Origin: Cytophagales bacterium
GTDB lineage: Bacteria > Bacteroidota > Bacteroidia > Cytophagales > Cyclobacteriaceae
Assembly: GCA_022360875.1 (NCBI GenBank)
Contig: JAKSBZ010000380.1
Coordinates: forward strand, 1-58,857
DNA length: 58,857 nt
Direction: 5' to 3'
Positions 36,162-44,619 of the stretch are shown here, one piece after another. Each line of letters begins with the position of its first letter. The first letter of the stretch is position 1. The notes under the pieces were generated by a model, which saw only the letters and a program-made list of their open reading frames with translations, made no database searches and was not told the DNA's origin. Both the position numbers and the translations under genes were made by a program.

Positions 36162-36682
36162 GTTGTTAAAATAAAATATTAATGAAATGAAAAATTAACG
36201 TCAAATTTTTGATGCAGTCCTGAGAAGGAATCTGAAATAATTTTTTAAATTTTAGTTGCCAATTAACAGCTCTTTGAATGCTCGGTATTTGCCTGGCTAT
36301 TCACATGTATATTGATAACTATTAATAAAAAAATTGTAACTGAAACATTTAAGTTAGCTTGTCGATGTCCTCAAGATACTATTTTAAATCTAAAAAAGCT
36401 ACATAATAGTAGTGACAGGATAGTTACAAAAAGCTTATCTTCATTATAAACATCCAAAATTATTCGTTTTCTTATGAAGAAGTGATTGACTAATAAAAAT
36501 ATCAGTTAAACTAAGTTTATTTTGTCTATGTATAATATTTTATAAATTGAATATATTATTTATTATTTTTCAACTAAATAATGTGAAACAATTCGCTTGT
36601 TATTACTGAAACAGTAATTTGAGTTCAGCTGAGTTAACAACAAAATTGTTTTCTGTGTAAGAAACATTAAGGATTGGCCGTA
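36162..36682. other. 521-bp divergent AT-rich region without a gene
   Basis: The region separates the HzsA-like gene (minus) from a small membrane-protein gene (plus). It is strongly AT-rich with no supported reading frame. A perfect 17-bp palindrome, ATTACTG-aaa-CAGTAAT, lies at 36602-36618, 65 bp before the plus-strand start, and could be an operator. I see no exact TAnnTTTG promoter element. Confidence 0.5.
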
Positions 36683-37282
36683 ATGAAAAAGCTCAATTGG
36701 TACTATATATTCTTTTGGGGAGTTGCCTTTTTCATCGAATACCTGACTCTTAAAGGCATTAGCTATGTATTTTCTTTTGAGAATATCAACTGGAGCCATG
36801 TGTCCTTTCTAATATCCCTTCTTTTTGTACCTTCGATACTGGCCGTTCAGTTTTTAGCCGGTCATTCCGGTAAGCTCTATCCACTTCAGCTTAAACTAAA
36901 CAGCCGGGAACGCATTATCAGAGTTAACCAGGCTTACCATATTCAGGGCTTTCTTTTGGTAGAGGGAGTCCTGTATGAGACAAGCACTAGAATCGTTTTT
37001 CTTGTTCCTCAGGGACAGAAAGGATTTCAGATATCAAAGCAGAGTATTCTAAAACTGCACAGTCGAGGGAAATCAATTTGGGCAAGAATGGTGTTCAGAC
37101 ATTTGCTTTGGGTGGAGACTAAAGATAAAGAAACTAATGATGAACACTTTGTGATTATTACAGAACTGTCGCAAAATCCTTCTGCTTTTGAATTCTCGAA
37201 CAAGCTCAATATCGCAACTGATTATCCCTCTGTCTACAACTATGAAAGAAAAATTAAGCAAAAGGACATTTTGAAAGAATAA
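36683..37282 (+). CDS. Small membrane protein of unknown function
   Basis: A 199-residue protein. The ATG at 36683 is chosen because AAGGA lies about 9 bp upstream; the frame opens slightly earlier at a TTG (36674). Two hydrophobic segments near the N-terminus (YYIFFWGVAFFIEYLTL and FLISLLFVPSILAVQFLAG) anchor it in the membrane. The remaining ~140 residues are soluble, beta-rich and basic, possibly a PH-like fold. No family is recognised. It is followed by 224 bp before the next gene. Confidence 0.55.
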   Translation: MKKLNWYYIFFWGVAFFIEYLTLKGISYVFSFENINWSHVSFLISLLFVPSILAVQFLAGHSGKLYPLQLKLNSRERIIRVNQAYHIQGFLLVEGVLYETSTRIVFLVPQGQKGFQISKQSILKLHSRGKSIWARMVFRHLLWVETKDKETNDEHFVIITELSQNPSAFEFSNKLNIATDYPSVYNYERKIKQKDILKE

Positions 37283-37436
37283 CTATCTGATAAATAACGC
37301 TGTATGTGTAATTTATGCCTTCACTGTTTTTCTGAGTTTCGATAATGGCATGATGATATTCTTAGTTCATCAAAAAGCTCTCAGAGATATAATGCAAGCT
37401 ACTTTTTTATCTTTTTTATATTTAATAACATTAAAG

Positions 37437-37466
37437 TTTGAAGTTAGCGTAAAATAACATACTTTG
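37437..37466 (+). promoter_or_regulatory. Candidate Bacteroidota promoter for the M20 peptidase
   Basis: TTTG at 37437-37440 and TACTTTG at 37460-37466 are separated by 19 bp, close to the TTTG-N19-TAnnTTTG consensus, but the -7 element is one base short. It lies 40 bp before the start codon. Confidence 0.3.
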
Positions 37467-37506
37467 CTGTCACTAAAATTAGTCTACTTTTTGATAATCT
37501 CATATT

Positions 37507-38964
37507 ATGAGAGTTTTTTTAAGCTTTTTTATATTTTTACTACTCATACTGTGCGGGCTTCTGGCGTTGAACACTCTTAACTACTCAAGCAAACAACCTC
37601 AAACGGCTTCAAACAACAATCCTGTCTTGAAGGAATTTCCCCTGGCAGCCCAACGGTTATCAAAAGCAATAGAATTCAAAACCATTTCTTGTAAACAAGA
37701 GTCAGACACCAGTTTTTTTTCGGCCTTTAGGGCATTGCATCGTTTTTTTGACGAAAGCTATCCTTTGATTTCCAAAAAGCTGTTGAAGGTAAAATTCGGC
37801 GAATTTTCACTCCTGTATAAATGGGAAGGAAAAAACAAAGAGCTCCCCCCTATTGTCCTGATGGCTCACCAGGATGTCGTGCCCGTTTCCGAAATTGAAA
37901 TATCTCAATGGAAGTTTCCTCCGTTCTCCGGAAAAATTACCCAGGATACGATCTGGGGCAGGGGAACCTTGGATGACAAAGTAGGATTAATGTGTATATT
38001 GGAAGCGGGTGAAGCTCTTCTTGCTGAGGGCTTTGCGCCAGATCGGACAATTTACTTTGCATTCGGGCATGATGAAGAAATCGGCGGAAAAAGAGGAGCA
38101 AAAAAAATAGCTGAATACCTGGAGACCCGCGGGGATCATGCCTATTTCATTTTAGATGAAGGTTTGACGATTACCCAAGGGCTGGTGCCGAAAATTGACT
38201 CCCCTGTGGCGTTGATTGGAACCACTGAAAAGGGATATATGACTGTGGAATTAGCTGTGAATCATACAGGCGGGCACTCTTCCATGCCTGCGAAGCACAC
38301 GGCAATAGATATTCTCGCGGAAAATATTGCACGCCTGAAACGAAAGACATTTACCGCTGTATTCACAAAACCGGTGGATGCATTTCTGGATTATATAGGC
38401 CCGGAAATGCCGTATCCCGAAAAGGTTGTATTTGCCAACCGATGGTTATTCGATCCGGTAATTAAGAATATATACTCTCAAAGCAACGCAGGAAATGCCC
38501 TTATCAGGACAACCACTGCACCAACCATTTTCCAAAGCGGAGTTAAAGACAATGTATTGCCACATTCAGCCCGAGCTGTTGTGAACTTTCGGCTGTTGCC
38601 AGGCACAAGCCAGGCCGACGTTCGGCAGCATTTACACTCAGTGCTGGACACTGCTCAGGTTAGCATTAAAGTCGTCGAATTTTCGGAGTCACCTCCATTG
38701 TCTTCTATAACTTCGGAATCGTTCCAATACATAAGCAAAACGATACAAAAGGTTTATTCAAATGTTTTGATTGCCCCTTCGTTGCTTATTGCAGGAACGG
38801 ATTCTAAGCATTACCGCAAAATTTCCGACAATATCTACAGATTTCTGCCAGTGTTTTTAACTCCCAAAAATATCAGCCAAATACATGGAGTCAATGAGCG
38901 AATAGCAACCAAAGATTTAATTTATGCAGCAAATTTCTACTATGAGCTGATAAGAAATATTTAA
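37507..38964 (+). CDS. M20-family zinc peptidase, carboxypeptidase S/PM20D1-like
   Basis: A 485-residue enzyme with an N-terminal hydrophobic anchor or signal (FIFLLLILCGLLALN). The M20 metal-binding residues are visible: H121 in MAHQDVVPV, D156 within GRGTLDDK, the catalytic pair E190-E191 in GHDEEIGG, D-E in FILDEG, and a C-terminal metal His in the region SQIHGVNER. The dimerisation domain begins near GYMTVELAVNHTGGHSS. Its length and the HQDVVPV motif point to the carboxypeptidase-S-like branch, which acts on N-acylated amino acids or dipeptides. Location is periplasmic or membrane-bound. It is monocistronic. Confidence 0.88.
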   Translation: MRVFLSFFIFLLLILCGLLALNTLNYSSKQPQTASNNNPVLKEFPLAAQRLSKAIEFKTISCKQESDTSFFSAFRALHRFFDESYPLISKKLLKVKFGEFSLLYKWEGKNKELPPIVLMAHQDVVPVSEIEISQWKFPPFSGKITQDTIWGRGTLDDKVGLMCILEAGEALLAEGFAPDRTIYFAFGHDEEIGGKRGAKKIAEYLETRGDHAYFILDEGLTITQGLVPKIDSPVALIGTTEKGYMTVELAVNHTGGHSSMPAKHTAIDILAENIARLKRKTFTAVFTKPVDAFLDYIGPEMPYPEKVVFANRWLFDPVIKNIYSQSNAGNALIRTTTAPTIFQSGVKDNVLPHSARAVVNFRLLPGTSQADVRQHLHSVLDTAQVSIKVVEFSESPPLSSITSESFQYISKTIQKVYSNVLIAPSLLIAGTDSKHYRKISDNIYRFLPVFLTPKNISQIHGVNERIATKDLIYAANFYYELIRNI

Positions 38965-39021
38965 TAATTGTAATAAAAACGAATTCACATTCATAGATTT
39001 GTGTTACTAAACAGTGCCTAT

Positions 39022-39783
39022 ATGAATACACTAAATAATCGCTTGCATATTATTCATCAATTTGAAAGCGGAGAAATAGATGAGGACACATTCAACGATT
39101 TATTGGTCCAGGATCCTTTACTGAAAGAGGAGTATGAGTTAGGACTTTCAATTGAAGAGGCCATTGCGGACGATGAAACAGCTGCGTTTAAAACGTTGAT
39201 ATCAAATGCTCAGCAAGAATATGTTTCTGAAAAAAAAGATTCAAAAAAAACCTCAGTATACTTCCTGACTCGTAGAGTGGCAGCTTCTTTTTCTATTGTT
39301 TTCTTGTTGGCTATTGGGTATTTTTCCATGAATGCCGGTCTTTTCCATGAGACGGATAGCGCTTCTTTGGGTAAAAAGAAATTTAAAAAATATTATAAAC
39401 AGTTTGAATTGATGGATAGCAGATCATCTGCGGAATCGTCCGAATTTCGAAAGAAGGCTTACCTGGCTTTTGAAAACCGGCAATTTGAACAGGCTTTATC
39501 TCTATTCAATGAACTGGAGAATAAAGAGGAGTGGGAACTGGTCTGCGTAGCCAATTGCCATATCGAGCAGAATGAGCTCGACAAGGCTATTTCGATACTG
39601 TCTCCTCTGGCTGATTTGTCGAAAGATCTTTTTGTTAAAAACAATGCCCTCTGGTATCTCTCTCTTTGCCAGCTAAAAAAAGGACAGGTTGAAGCCGCGC
39701 AGGCCAATTTGAAACAAGTCAAAGATTCTTTTGGGCGAACGAATGTCATCAAGCTTTCTGAATCGCTTTTGGATGAGCTATAA
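39022..39783 (+). CDS. Membrane-anchored TPR-like protein with anti-sigma-like N-terminus
   Basis: A 253-residue protein. The ATG at 39022 is preferred over the GTG at 39001. The N-terminal ~80 residues (FESGEIDEDTFNDLLVQDP and on) resemble the cytoplasmic zinc-free anti-sigma-like segments found in Bacteroidota. One membrane helix lies near residues 87-107 (AASFSIVFLLAIGYFSM). The C-terminal part has two or three degenerate TPR units (YLAFENRQFEQALSLFNELE and so on). No sigma gene adjoins it. Its stop overlaps that of the convergent ATPase gene by 6 bp (39778-39783). Confidence 0.6.
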   Translation: MNTLNNRLHIIHQFESGEIDEDTFNDLLVQDPLLKEEYELGLSIEEAIADDETAAFKTLISNAQQEYVSEKKDSKKTSVYFLTRRVAASFSIVFLLAIGYFSMNAGLFHETDSASLGKKKFKKYYKQFELMDSRSSAESSEFRKKAYLAFENRQFEQALSLFNELENKEEWELVCVANCHIEQNELDKAISILSPLADLSKDLFVKNNALWYLSLCQLKKGQVEAAQANLKQVKDSFGRTNVIKLSESLLDEL

Positions 39784-40776
39784 TATCTTCAGCGCGGACA
39801 ATTGAAGTATTACTTCTTCAATTGTTTTAGCATAGTGCGATTGTCCCTCATGGTCGACAATCCAGCTTATATTTTTTTCCTCAACAATCTTTAGTCGGAT
39901 TTTAGCCGATGGAACAATCTTGCATCCTACCCTTTTCATGGCCCTTTTAGTCCAGATGAAGGCTTTGCCGCTTCCTTCTACTGAAATTTCTGACGAGGGT
40001 TGTTTTGAGAAAGTAAACGCGCCGCTTGAATGGTCAAAAGCCAGCCCTGGAGACTTAAAAGTTTGCTGCAAGGCACCGTTGAGAATAAGATCCTCGGGAG
40101 AACCTTCCGAAAGTTTGCCTGCAGAATCCAGAAGCCAAACTTGATCCGCCAGTTTCAGGGCCAGTTCCAGTTCATGGGTAATCACCAAGATTCCTTTGTT
40201 TTTTTTCTTTGCTAAATCCGACAGCAGGTACAGCAAACTCATGCGGTTGAACAAGTCAAGATGGGCAGTAGGCTCGTCAAGTAAAATGATTTCTGTGTCC
40301 TGAGCCAAAGCTCTTGCAATCATTGCTCTTTGGCGCTCTCCATCGCTCAGTTGCTGTACGCTTCGATTTTTCCAGGGCTCTACGTCGACCATGCGCATAG
40401 CTTCTTCGATTAACGTTCGGTCTGCTTGTTCCAGTTTGCCTGTCCAGGAAAGATACGGCGTACGGCCAAGGGCCACTAGTTCATAAACAGTCATAATCCG
40501 GGACAAATCGGGCAGACCTGAAACAATGCTGATCGTTCTGGCCAAATCGGAAGAATGGTAACTCTTAAGTTCTTTCCCAAGAAGCTCAATTTTTCCATGT
40601 AGCGGGCGAAGATTTCCTGAGAGCGTCTTAAGAATTGTTGATTTCCCGCACCCGTTAGCTCCAAGCAGGCAAGTCAGGGATCCTTTTTTTAGATGCAGCT
40701 GCAGGTTCTGCGCCACTGTTCTCGAAGAATAACCTACTGAAAGGTCGCTGGCGAAAATCGCGAGTTCTGTATTCAT
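39778..40776 (-). CDS. FecE/BtuD-type ABC importer ATPase (iron-siderophore or cobalamin)
   Basis: A 332-residue protein. The ATPase domain (1-240) has Walker A GANGCGKST, signature LSDGERQRAM and Walker B IILLDEPTAHLD. A C-terminal extension of ~90 residues has no known motif. It is the last gene of a three-gene unit; its start overlaps the permease stop by 4 bp (ATGA). With the permease and binding protein it drives uptake of a metal-chelate or corrinoid across the inner membrane. The substrate cannot be told from sequence alone. Confidence 0.9.
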   Translation of the reverse strand: MNTELAIFASDLSVGYSSRTVAQNLQLHLKKGSLTCLLGANGCGKSTILKTLSGNLRPLHGKIELLGKELKSYHSSDLARTISIVSGLPDLSRIMTVYELVALGRTPYLSWTGKLEQADRTLIEEAMRMVDVEPWKNRSVQQLSDGERQRAMIARALAQDTEIILLDEPTAHLDLFNRMSLLYLLSDLAKKKNKGILVITHELELALKLADQVWLLDSAGKLSEGSPEDLILNGALQQTFKSPGLAFDHSSGAFTFSKQPSSEISVEGSGKAFIWTKRAMKRVGCKIVPSAKIRLKIVEEKNISWIVDHEGQSHYAKTIEEVILQLSALKIL

Positions 40777-41813
40777 TCTATCTGACGGTTTTTGAGCAAA
40801 ATACCTATAACAATAGGGGCTCCGAACAACGAAGTGACCACGTTAATAGGGATTGCGGTTGAGCTGAAAGGCAGGTTGGCCAAGAGGTTGCACGCACTGA
40901 GAATACATGCGCCCAGCCAAAAGCAGGCAGGCAGCAATATTCGGTGATTTTCGGTTTTGAACATCAATCGGGCAATGTGAGGCACAGCTATTCCGATAAA
41001 GCCGATTGGTCCGCAAAATCCAGTTACAGCACCTGTAAGCAAACTTGTACAAACAATGGTCAGCACTTTGGTTTTTTTGACCGATATCCCCAGGCTTTGA
41101 GCATAATTTTCTCCCAATAAAAGAGCGTTCAGCGAGCGGATAAGATACAGTGAAGCACCAAAGCCCAGAAACAGAATAATGCTCATGGGTGCAATTTGTC
41201 CCATGGTTATCCCTTTAAGGCTGCCGAAAGTCCACAGCAGATAATCTTTAATCTGATCCGGCGCGCTGAAATACTGCCAGATGCTAACAATCGCTGTGGT
41301 TAAATATGAGATCATAATACCGACAATCAGAAGCGTTACAGAATCCCTGACTTTGCTGGCTACAAACAGCACCACAAACATCACTGCTAAAGCACCCAGC
41401 GAAGAGGCGACAACGAGCAGCCAGTTGCCTCCGAATCCCAGATTGCTGGCAATTTCCAGGGACGACGTCCAGCCGCCGGCAAGAAAAATAAACGCCACTC
41501 CCATACTGGATCCGGCGCTGATCCCCAATACTGATGGTCCGGCCATCGGATTTCTGAAAAATGTCTGCATGAGTAAGCCTGCAACTGACAATGAGGCTCC
41601 GGCCAAAACAGCAGTAAGAGCTTGAGGAAGCCGAACGTGCCAAAGAATATTGTCCCAAGTTGTATTGCCAGTGCTTTGATGCAGCAAGTAGTCTAAAATG
41701 CTCCGAACAGGAATATCAATGCTTCCCTGCATCACATTCAGGAAAAACAGGCCAACAGTCAGCAAGGCGATTCCCTTGACGGTAATAAAAGAGCAGCGTT
41801 TACTGAATGTCAT
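40773..41813 (-). CDS. FecCD-family ABC importer permease
   Basis: A 346-residue polytopic protein with about ten hydrophobic segments. It has the FecCD/BtuC hallmarks RLPQALTAVLAGASLSVAGL, the GISAGSSMGVAF segment, and GFCGPIGFIGIAVPHIAR near the C-terminus. It overlaps the binding-protein gene by 14 bp and the ATPase gene by 4 bp, so all three are one operon. A single permease gene of this kind forms a homodimer. Confidence 0.93.
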   Translation of the reverse strand: MTFSKRCSFITVKGIALLTVGLFFLNVMQGSIDIPVRSILDYLLHQSTGNTTWDNILWHVRLPQALTAVLAGASLSVAGLLMQTFFRNPMAGPSVLGISAGSSMGVAFIFLAGGWTSSLEIASNLGFGGNWLLVVASSLGALAVMFVVLFVASKVRDSVTLLIVGIMISYLTTAIVSIWQYFSAPDQIKDYLLWTFGSLKGITMGQIAPMSIILFLGFGASLYLIRSLNALLLGENYAQSLGISVKKTKVLTIVCTSLLTGAVTGFCGPIGFIGIAVPHIARLMFKTENHRILLPACFWLGACILSACNLLANLPFSSTAIPINVVTSLFGAPIVIGILLKNRQIE

Positions 41814-42954
41814 TGATTAAGCGTTTGTAGAAGTACAAGGAATCATCTGGCAAAAGAGCAGGATAGGCTATCCGAATCAAATCGCGAAGCACGCGGTCAG
41901 GATAATAAATACCTGATTCCCAGTAATCATTGGCTCCAGGCGAATTAATGCGCCGGTTATTGTTGTAGACCTTCATTTGGCGGAAAGCGTCAAAGTCTTT
42001 GTAGCGGCTATCCCAAGCTTCTAGTTCCGAAAATTTCGAAAGTCTGCCTACGTTGATCCAAAGCGGAGCAGACATGCCCTGAACATATATTTCCTCAAAG
42101 TCCTTGGCTAAGCTTCCGGAACCTCTTGTATCGTTCCAAGGATAATTCAGATGTGCGTCATTCAAAAGATGGGCAAAATAACTTTCTCCGGCAGGCACAT
42201 ACCACACGCCCTTGTAGGGAAGTCCGGTGAGGATTTTTTTCTTTTTTTCCGGAAAATTCAATTCTCTCAACGCTTTGTAATTTTTCTTCGCACTGTTAAA
42301 AAACTCGCCGGCTTCTTTTTCTTTTCCCGTCAAAATGCCATACACTTTAATCCACTCAGCTCTGCCTAAAGGCGTGCTTTCCATCCAGCTAATATCTGAC
42401 AGAAACGGGATGCCAAACACCCGGAGCCTTGACATTTCAGTCGACGAAGTATTCGGATAAGTGTTTCCAATGACCAAATCGGCTTTTAAGCCCACTACTT
42501 TCTCAATTGCTAATTTCGCTCCTTCTCCCACTTCAGCCAGCTGGCCGGCCTCGGCTTTTTTTTGCAGCTCCTCGTTGTAAACGTAGGCTTTTGATGATAT
42601 TCCGGCTACAGCATCAAGAGAATGCAGCAGTTTAAACGCCCCAATAGAATTGGAGGAAAGAACGGCTGCATGCTTCACCGGAACAGAAATAAAAACCCCT
42701 TTTTCAAGCCAGTCACTGGGGATTTCGGCTTTGTTCGGCGCCAGACAATAAGATACTGTATCGATGGCTGGTCCTTTGTGCACATATGTCTCAAGCCAAT
42801 AGGCTTTTCCTTTTTTGATATAAGAAAAATTCTGGGCAAACTCTGCTTTTTTCAAAGCCGGAATATCAGAGTTTTTTTTCTGCCTTGAGCAGGCAGATAG
42901 AATCACTGTTATTCCCAAGATGAACCCAAATTGCTTTATATTAATGCCAGGCAT
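41800..42954 (-). CDS. Periplasmic binding lipoprotein of the FecB/BtuF type
   Basis: A 384-residue lipoprotein. The ATG at 42954 is preferred over the TTG at 42966 and gives the lipobox VILSAC, so Cys at residue 22. The two lobes of a class III (helical backbone) binding protein are seen: VKHAAVLSSNSIGAFKLLHS with DAVAGISSKAYVYN, and a later LPYKGVWYVPAGES. Genes with this architecture bind iron-siderophores, haem or cobalamin. No TonB-dependent receptor adjoins it here, so the ligand is open. Confidence 0.85.
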   Translation of the reverse strand: MPGINIKQFGFILGITVILSACSRQKKNSDIPALKKAEFAQNFSYIKKGKAYWLETYVHKGPAIDTVSYCLAPNKAEIPSDWLEKGVFISVPVKHAAVLSSNSIGAFKLLHSLDAVAGISSKAYVYNEELQKKAEAGQLAEVGEGAKLAIEKVVGLKADLVIGNTYPNTSSTEMSRLRVFGIPFLSDISWMESTPLGRAEWIKVYGILTGKEKEAGEFFNSAKKNYKALRELNFPEKKKKILTGLPYKGVWYVPAGESYFAHLLNDAHLNYPWNDTRGSGSLAKDFEEIYVQGMSAPLWINVGRLSKFSELEAWDSRYKDFDAFRQMKVYNNNRRINSPGANDYWESGIYYPDRVLRDLIRIAYPALLPDDSLYFYKRLINDIQ

Positions 42955-43137
42955 ACGGTTTTTCAAATTCGAAAAAAATAAAGATCTGAATGAAAAACAA
43001 AAATACTCATTGAGAAGCGCACAGAAGAATATTTTTAGATAAACTGTAGGCCGAACAAATTAAAATATTCTTTTTTGTTTTTTTTATTATATTAAAGCAC
43101 TGGCTATTTTAACTTCGTTTTTAAAAATAAAAGCAAT

Positions 43138-44619
43138 ATGCTGAGTGATTATTTTTCTTCGGAATCCATCTACTTTTTCGTCACGCTGCTGCTGATTACC
43201 TATTTGCTCATGACCTTTGTTACGGTCATCTTTGTGTTGCTGGAAAACCGTTCTCCCTTTAAGACAATCTCCTGGATAGTCATTCTTATTTTTGTCCCCT
43301 TCTTGGGTTTTCTGCTTTACAGTGTTTTTGGCGAAGGAATACGCAAGCATATAAAATTTTCAAAAAAAAGAAAAAAGGATGCGCTTCGCCTTTCTTATTT
43401 GAGAAAAAAACAGCTGGCCCTTATGAACCAGGGGGCTTTGATTGATGACGAGCAGGTGAAAAAGAAAAGGGATTTGATACACCTGTCATTGAATCTGGAG
43501 AATTCTCTTTTGTTCAAAAAGAACAATATTACCATACTTCAGGATGGCGAGCATACCTACAGCGAGATTTTCAAAGAACTTGAAAAGGCAGAAGACCATA
43601 TTCACATTGAATATTATGTGTTTGACGAAGGCGATATTGCCAACCGTTTTTTGGAAATATTTGAAAAAAAAACGCAACAGGGAGTAAAGATCCGCTTCGT
43701 TTTCGACGGTGTGGGAAGCTTCTGGCTTTCTAAAGATTATAAAAGAAAACTTAAAAATGCCGGGGTGGATTTCCGCACTTTTCAACCGGTACGTTTTCCG
43801 CGTCCGCTTCGGGACATCAATTACCGAAACCACCGAAAGATTATTGTAATAGACGGAAAAGTCGGTTTTCTGGGCGGCATCAATATTTCCGACAAATATT
43901 TGAAACCCGATCCTGCTTTGGGTTTTTGGCGTGATACGCATCTGAAGATTGAAGGAGAAAGCGTGCATGGTCTGCAGCATGTATTCATTGGAGACTGGTC
44001 TTTTCTGGACAAGAAATTCAAAAACCATTTGTCGCGATTTTTCCCGAAAATGAAGCTTGAAAATCTTAAATCCTGTTATACGCAGATCGTTTCAAGCGGT
44101 CCTGACACTTTTTTTCAAACAATCAAAGACATTTTCTTTTCAGCAATAGCCACCGCGCAAAAAAACATTTTTATTTGCACCCCCTATTTCATGCCTGACG
44201 AAAGTGTGCTTATGGCTTTAAAAACCGCTTCTCTCAGCGGCAAAAAAGTAAAAATCATCCTACCGCAGCGCTCAGACACCAAGCTGGTGGGTTGGTGCAC
44301 TCGTTCGTACATCCAGGAGCTTCTGGAGCACAAAATTGAAGTGCATTTCTACCAGCCCGGGTTTATTCACAGCAAAGTTATACTTATTGATTCTCTTTTC
44401 TGCTCAGTCGGAACGGCCAATATGGACTACCGGAGTTTTTCCGAGAATCTGGAGGTTAACGCCATCATCTACGATCAGAAAACTTACCGGACTCTTGAAA
44501 GCCAGTTCAGGCAAGATTTAAGCGATTCGGTGCAGGTTTCTTTAGAAAAATGGCTCACCCGTTCTTCCGGAGAGAAGCTGAGCGAATCGATAGCCCGGCT
44601 GTTTGCGCCTCTGTTCTAA
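43138..44619 (+). CDS. cls: Cardiolipin synthase (PLD family)
   Basis: A 493-residue membrane enzyme that condenses two phosphatidylglycerol molecules to cardiolipin, or acts similarly. Two N-terminal membrane segments (residues ~8-30 and ~42-62, LIFVPFLGFLLYSVF) precede the PLD-type domains. HKD motif 1 is NHRKIIVIDG (H232, K234, D239) and HKD motif 2 is IHSKVILID (H411, K413, D418). The length matches the usual ~480-500. Its stop overlaps that of the convergent tamL gene by 4 bp (44616-44619). Confidence 0.93.
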   Translation: MLSDYFSSESIYFFVTLLLITYLLMTFVTVIFVLLENRSPFKTISWIVILIFVPFLGFLLYSVFGEGIRKHIKFSKKRKKDALRLSYLRKKQLALMNQGALIDDEQVKKKRDLIHLSLNLENSLLFKKNNITILQDGEHTYSEIFKELEKAEDHIHIEYYVFDEGDIANRFLEIFEKKTQQGVKIRFVFDGVGSFWLSKDYKRKLKNAGVDFRTFQPVRFPRPLRDINYRNHRKIIVIDGKVGFLGGINISDKYLKPDPALGFWRDTHLKIEGESVHGLQHVFIGDWSFLDKKFKNHLSRFFPKMKLENLKSCYTQIVSSGPDTFFQTIKDIFFSAIATAQKNIFICTPYFMPDESVLMALKTASLSGKKVKIILPQRSDTKLVGWCTRSYIQELLEHKIEVHFYQPGFIHSKVILIDSLFCSVGTANMDYRSFSENLEVNAIIYDQKTYRTLESQFRQDLSDSVQVSLEKWLTRSSGEKLSESIARLFAPLF

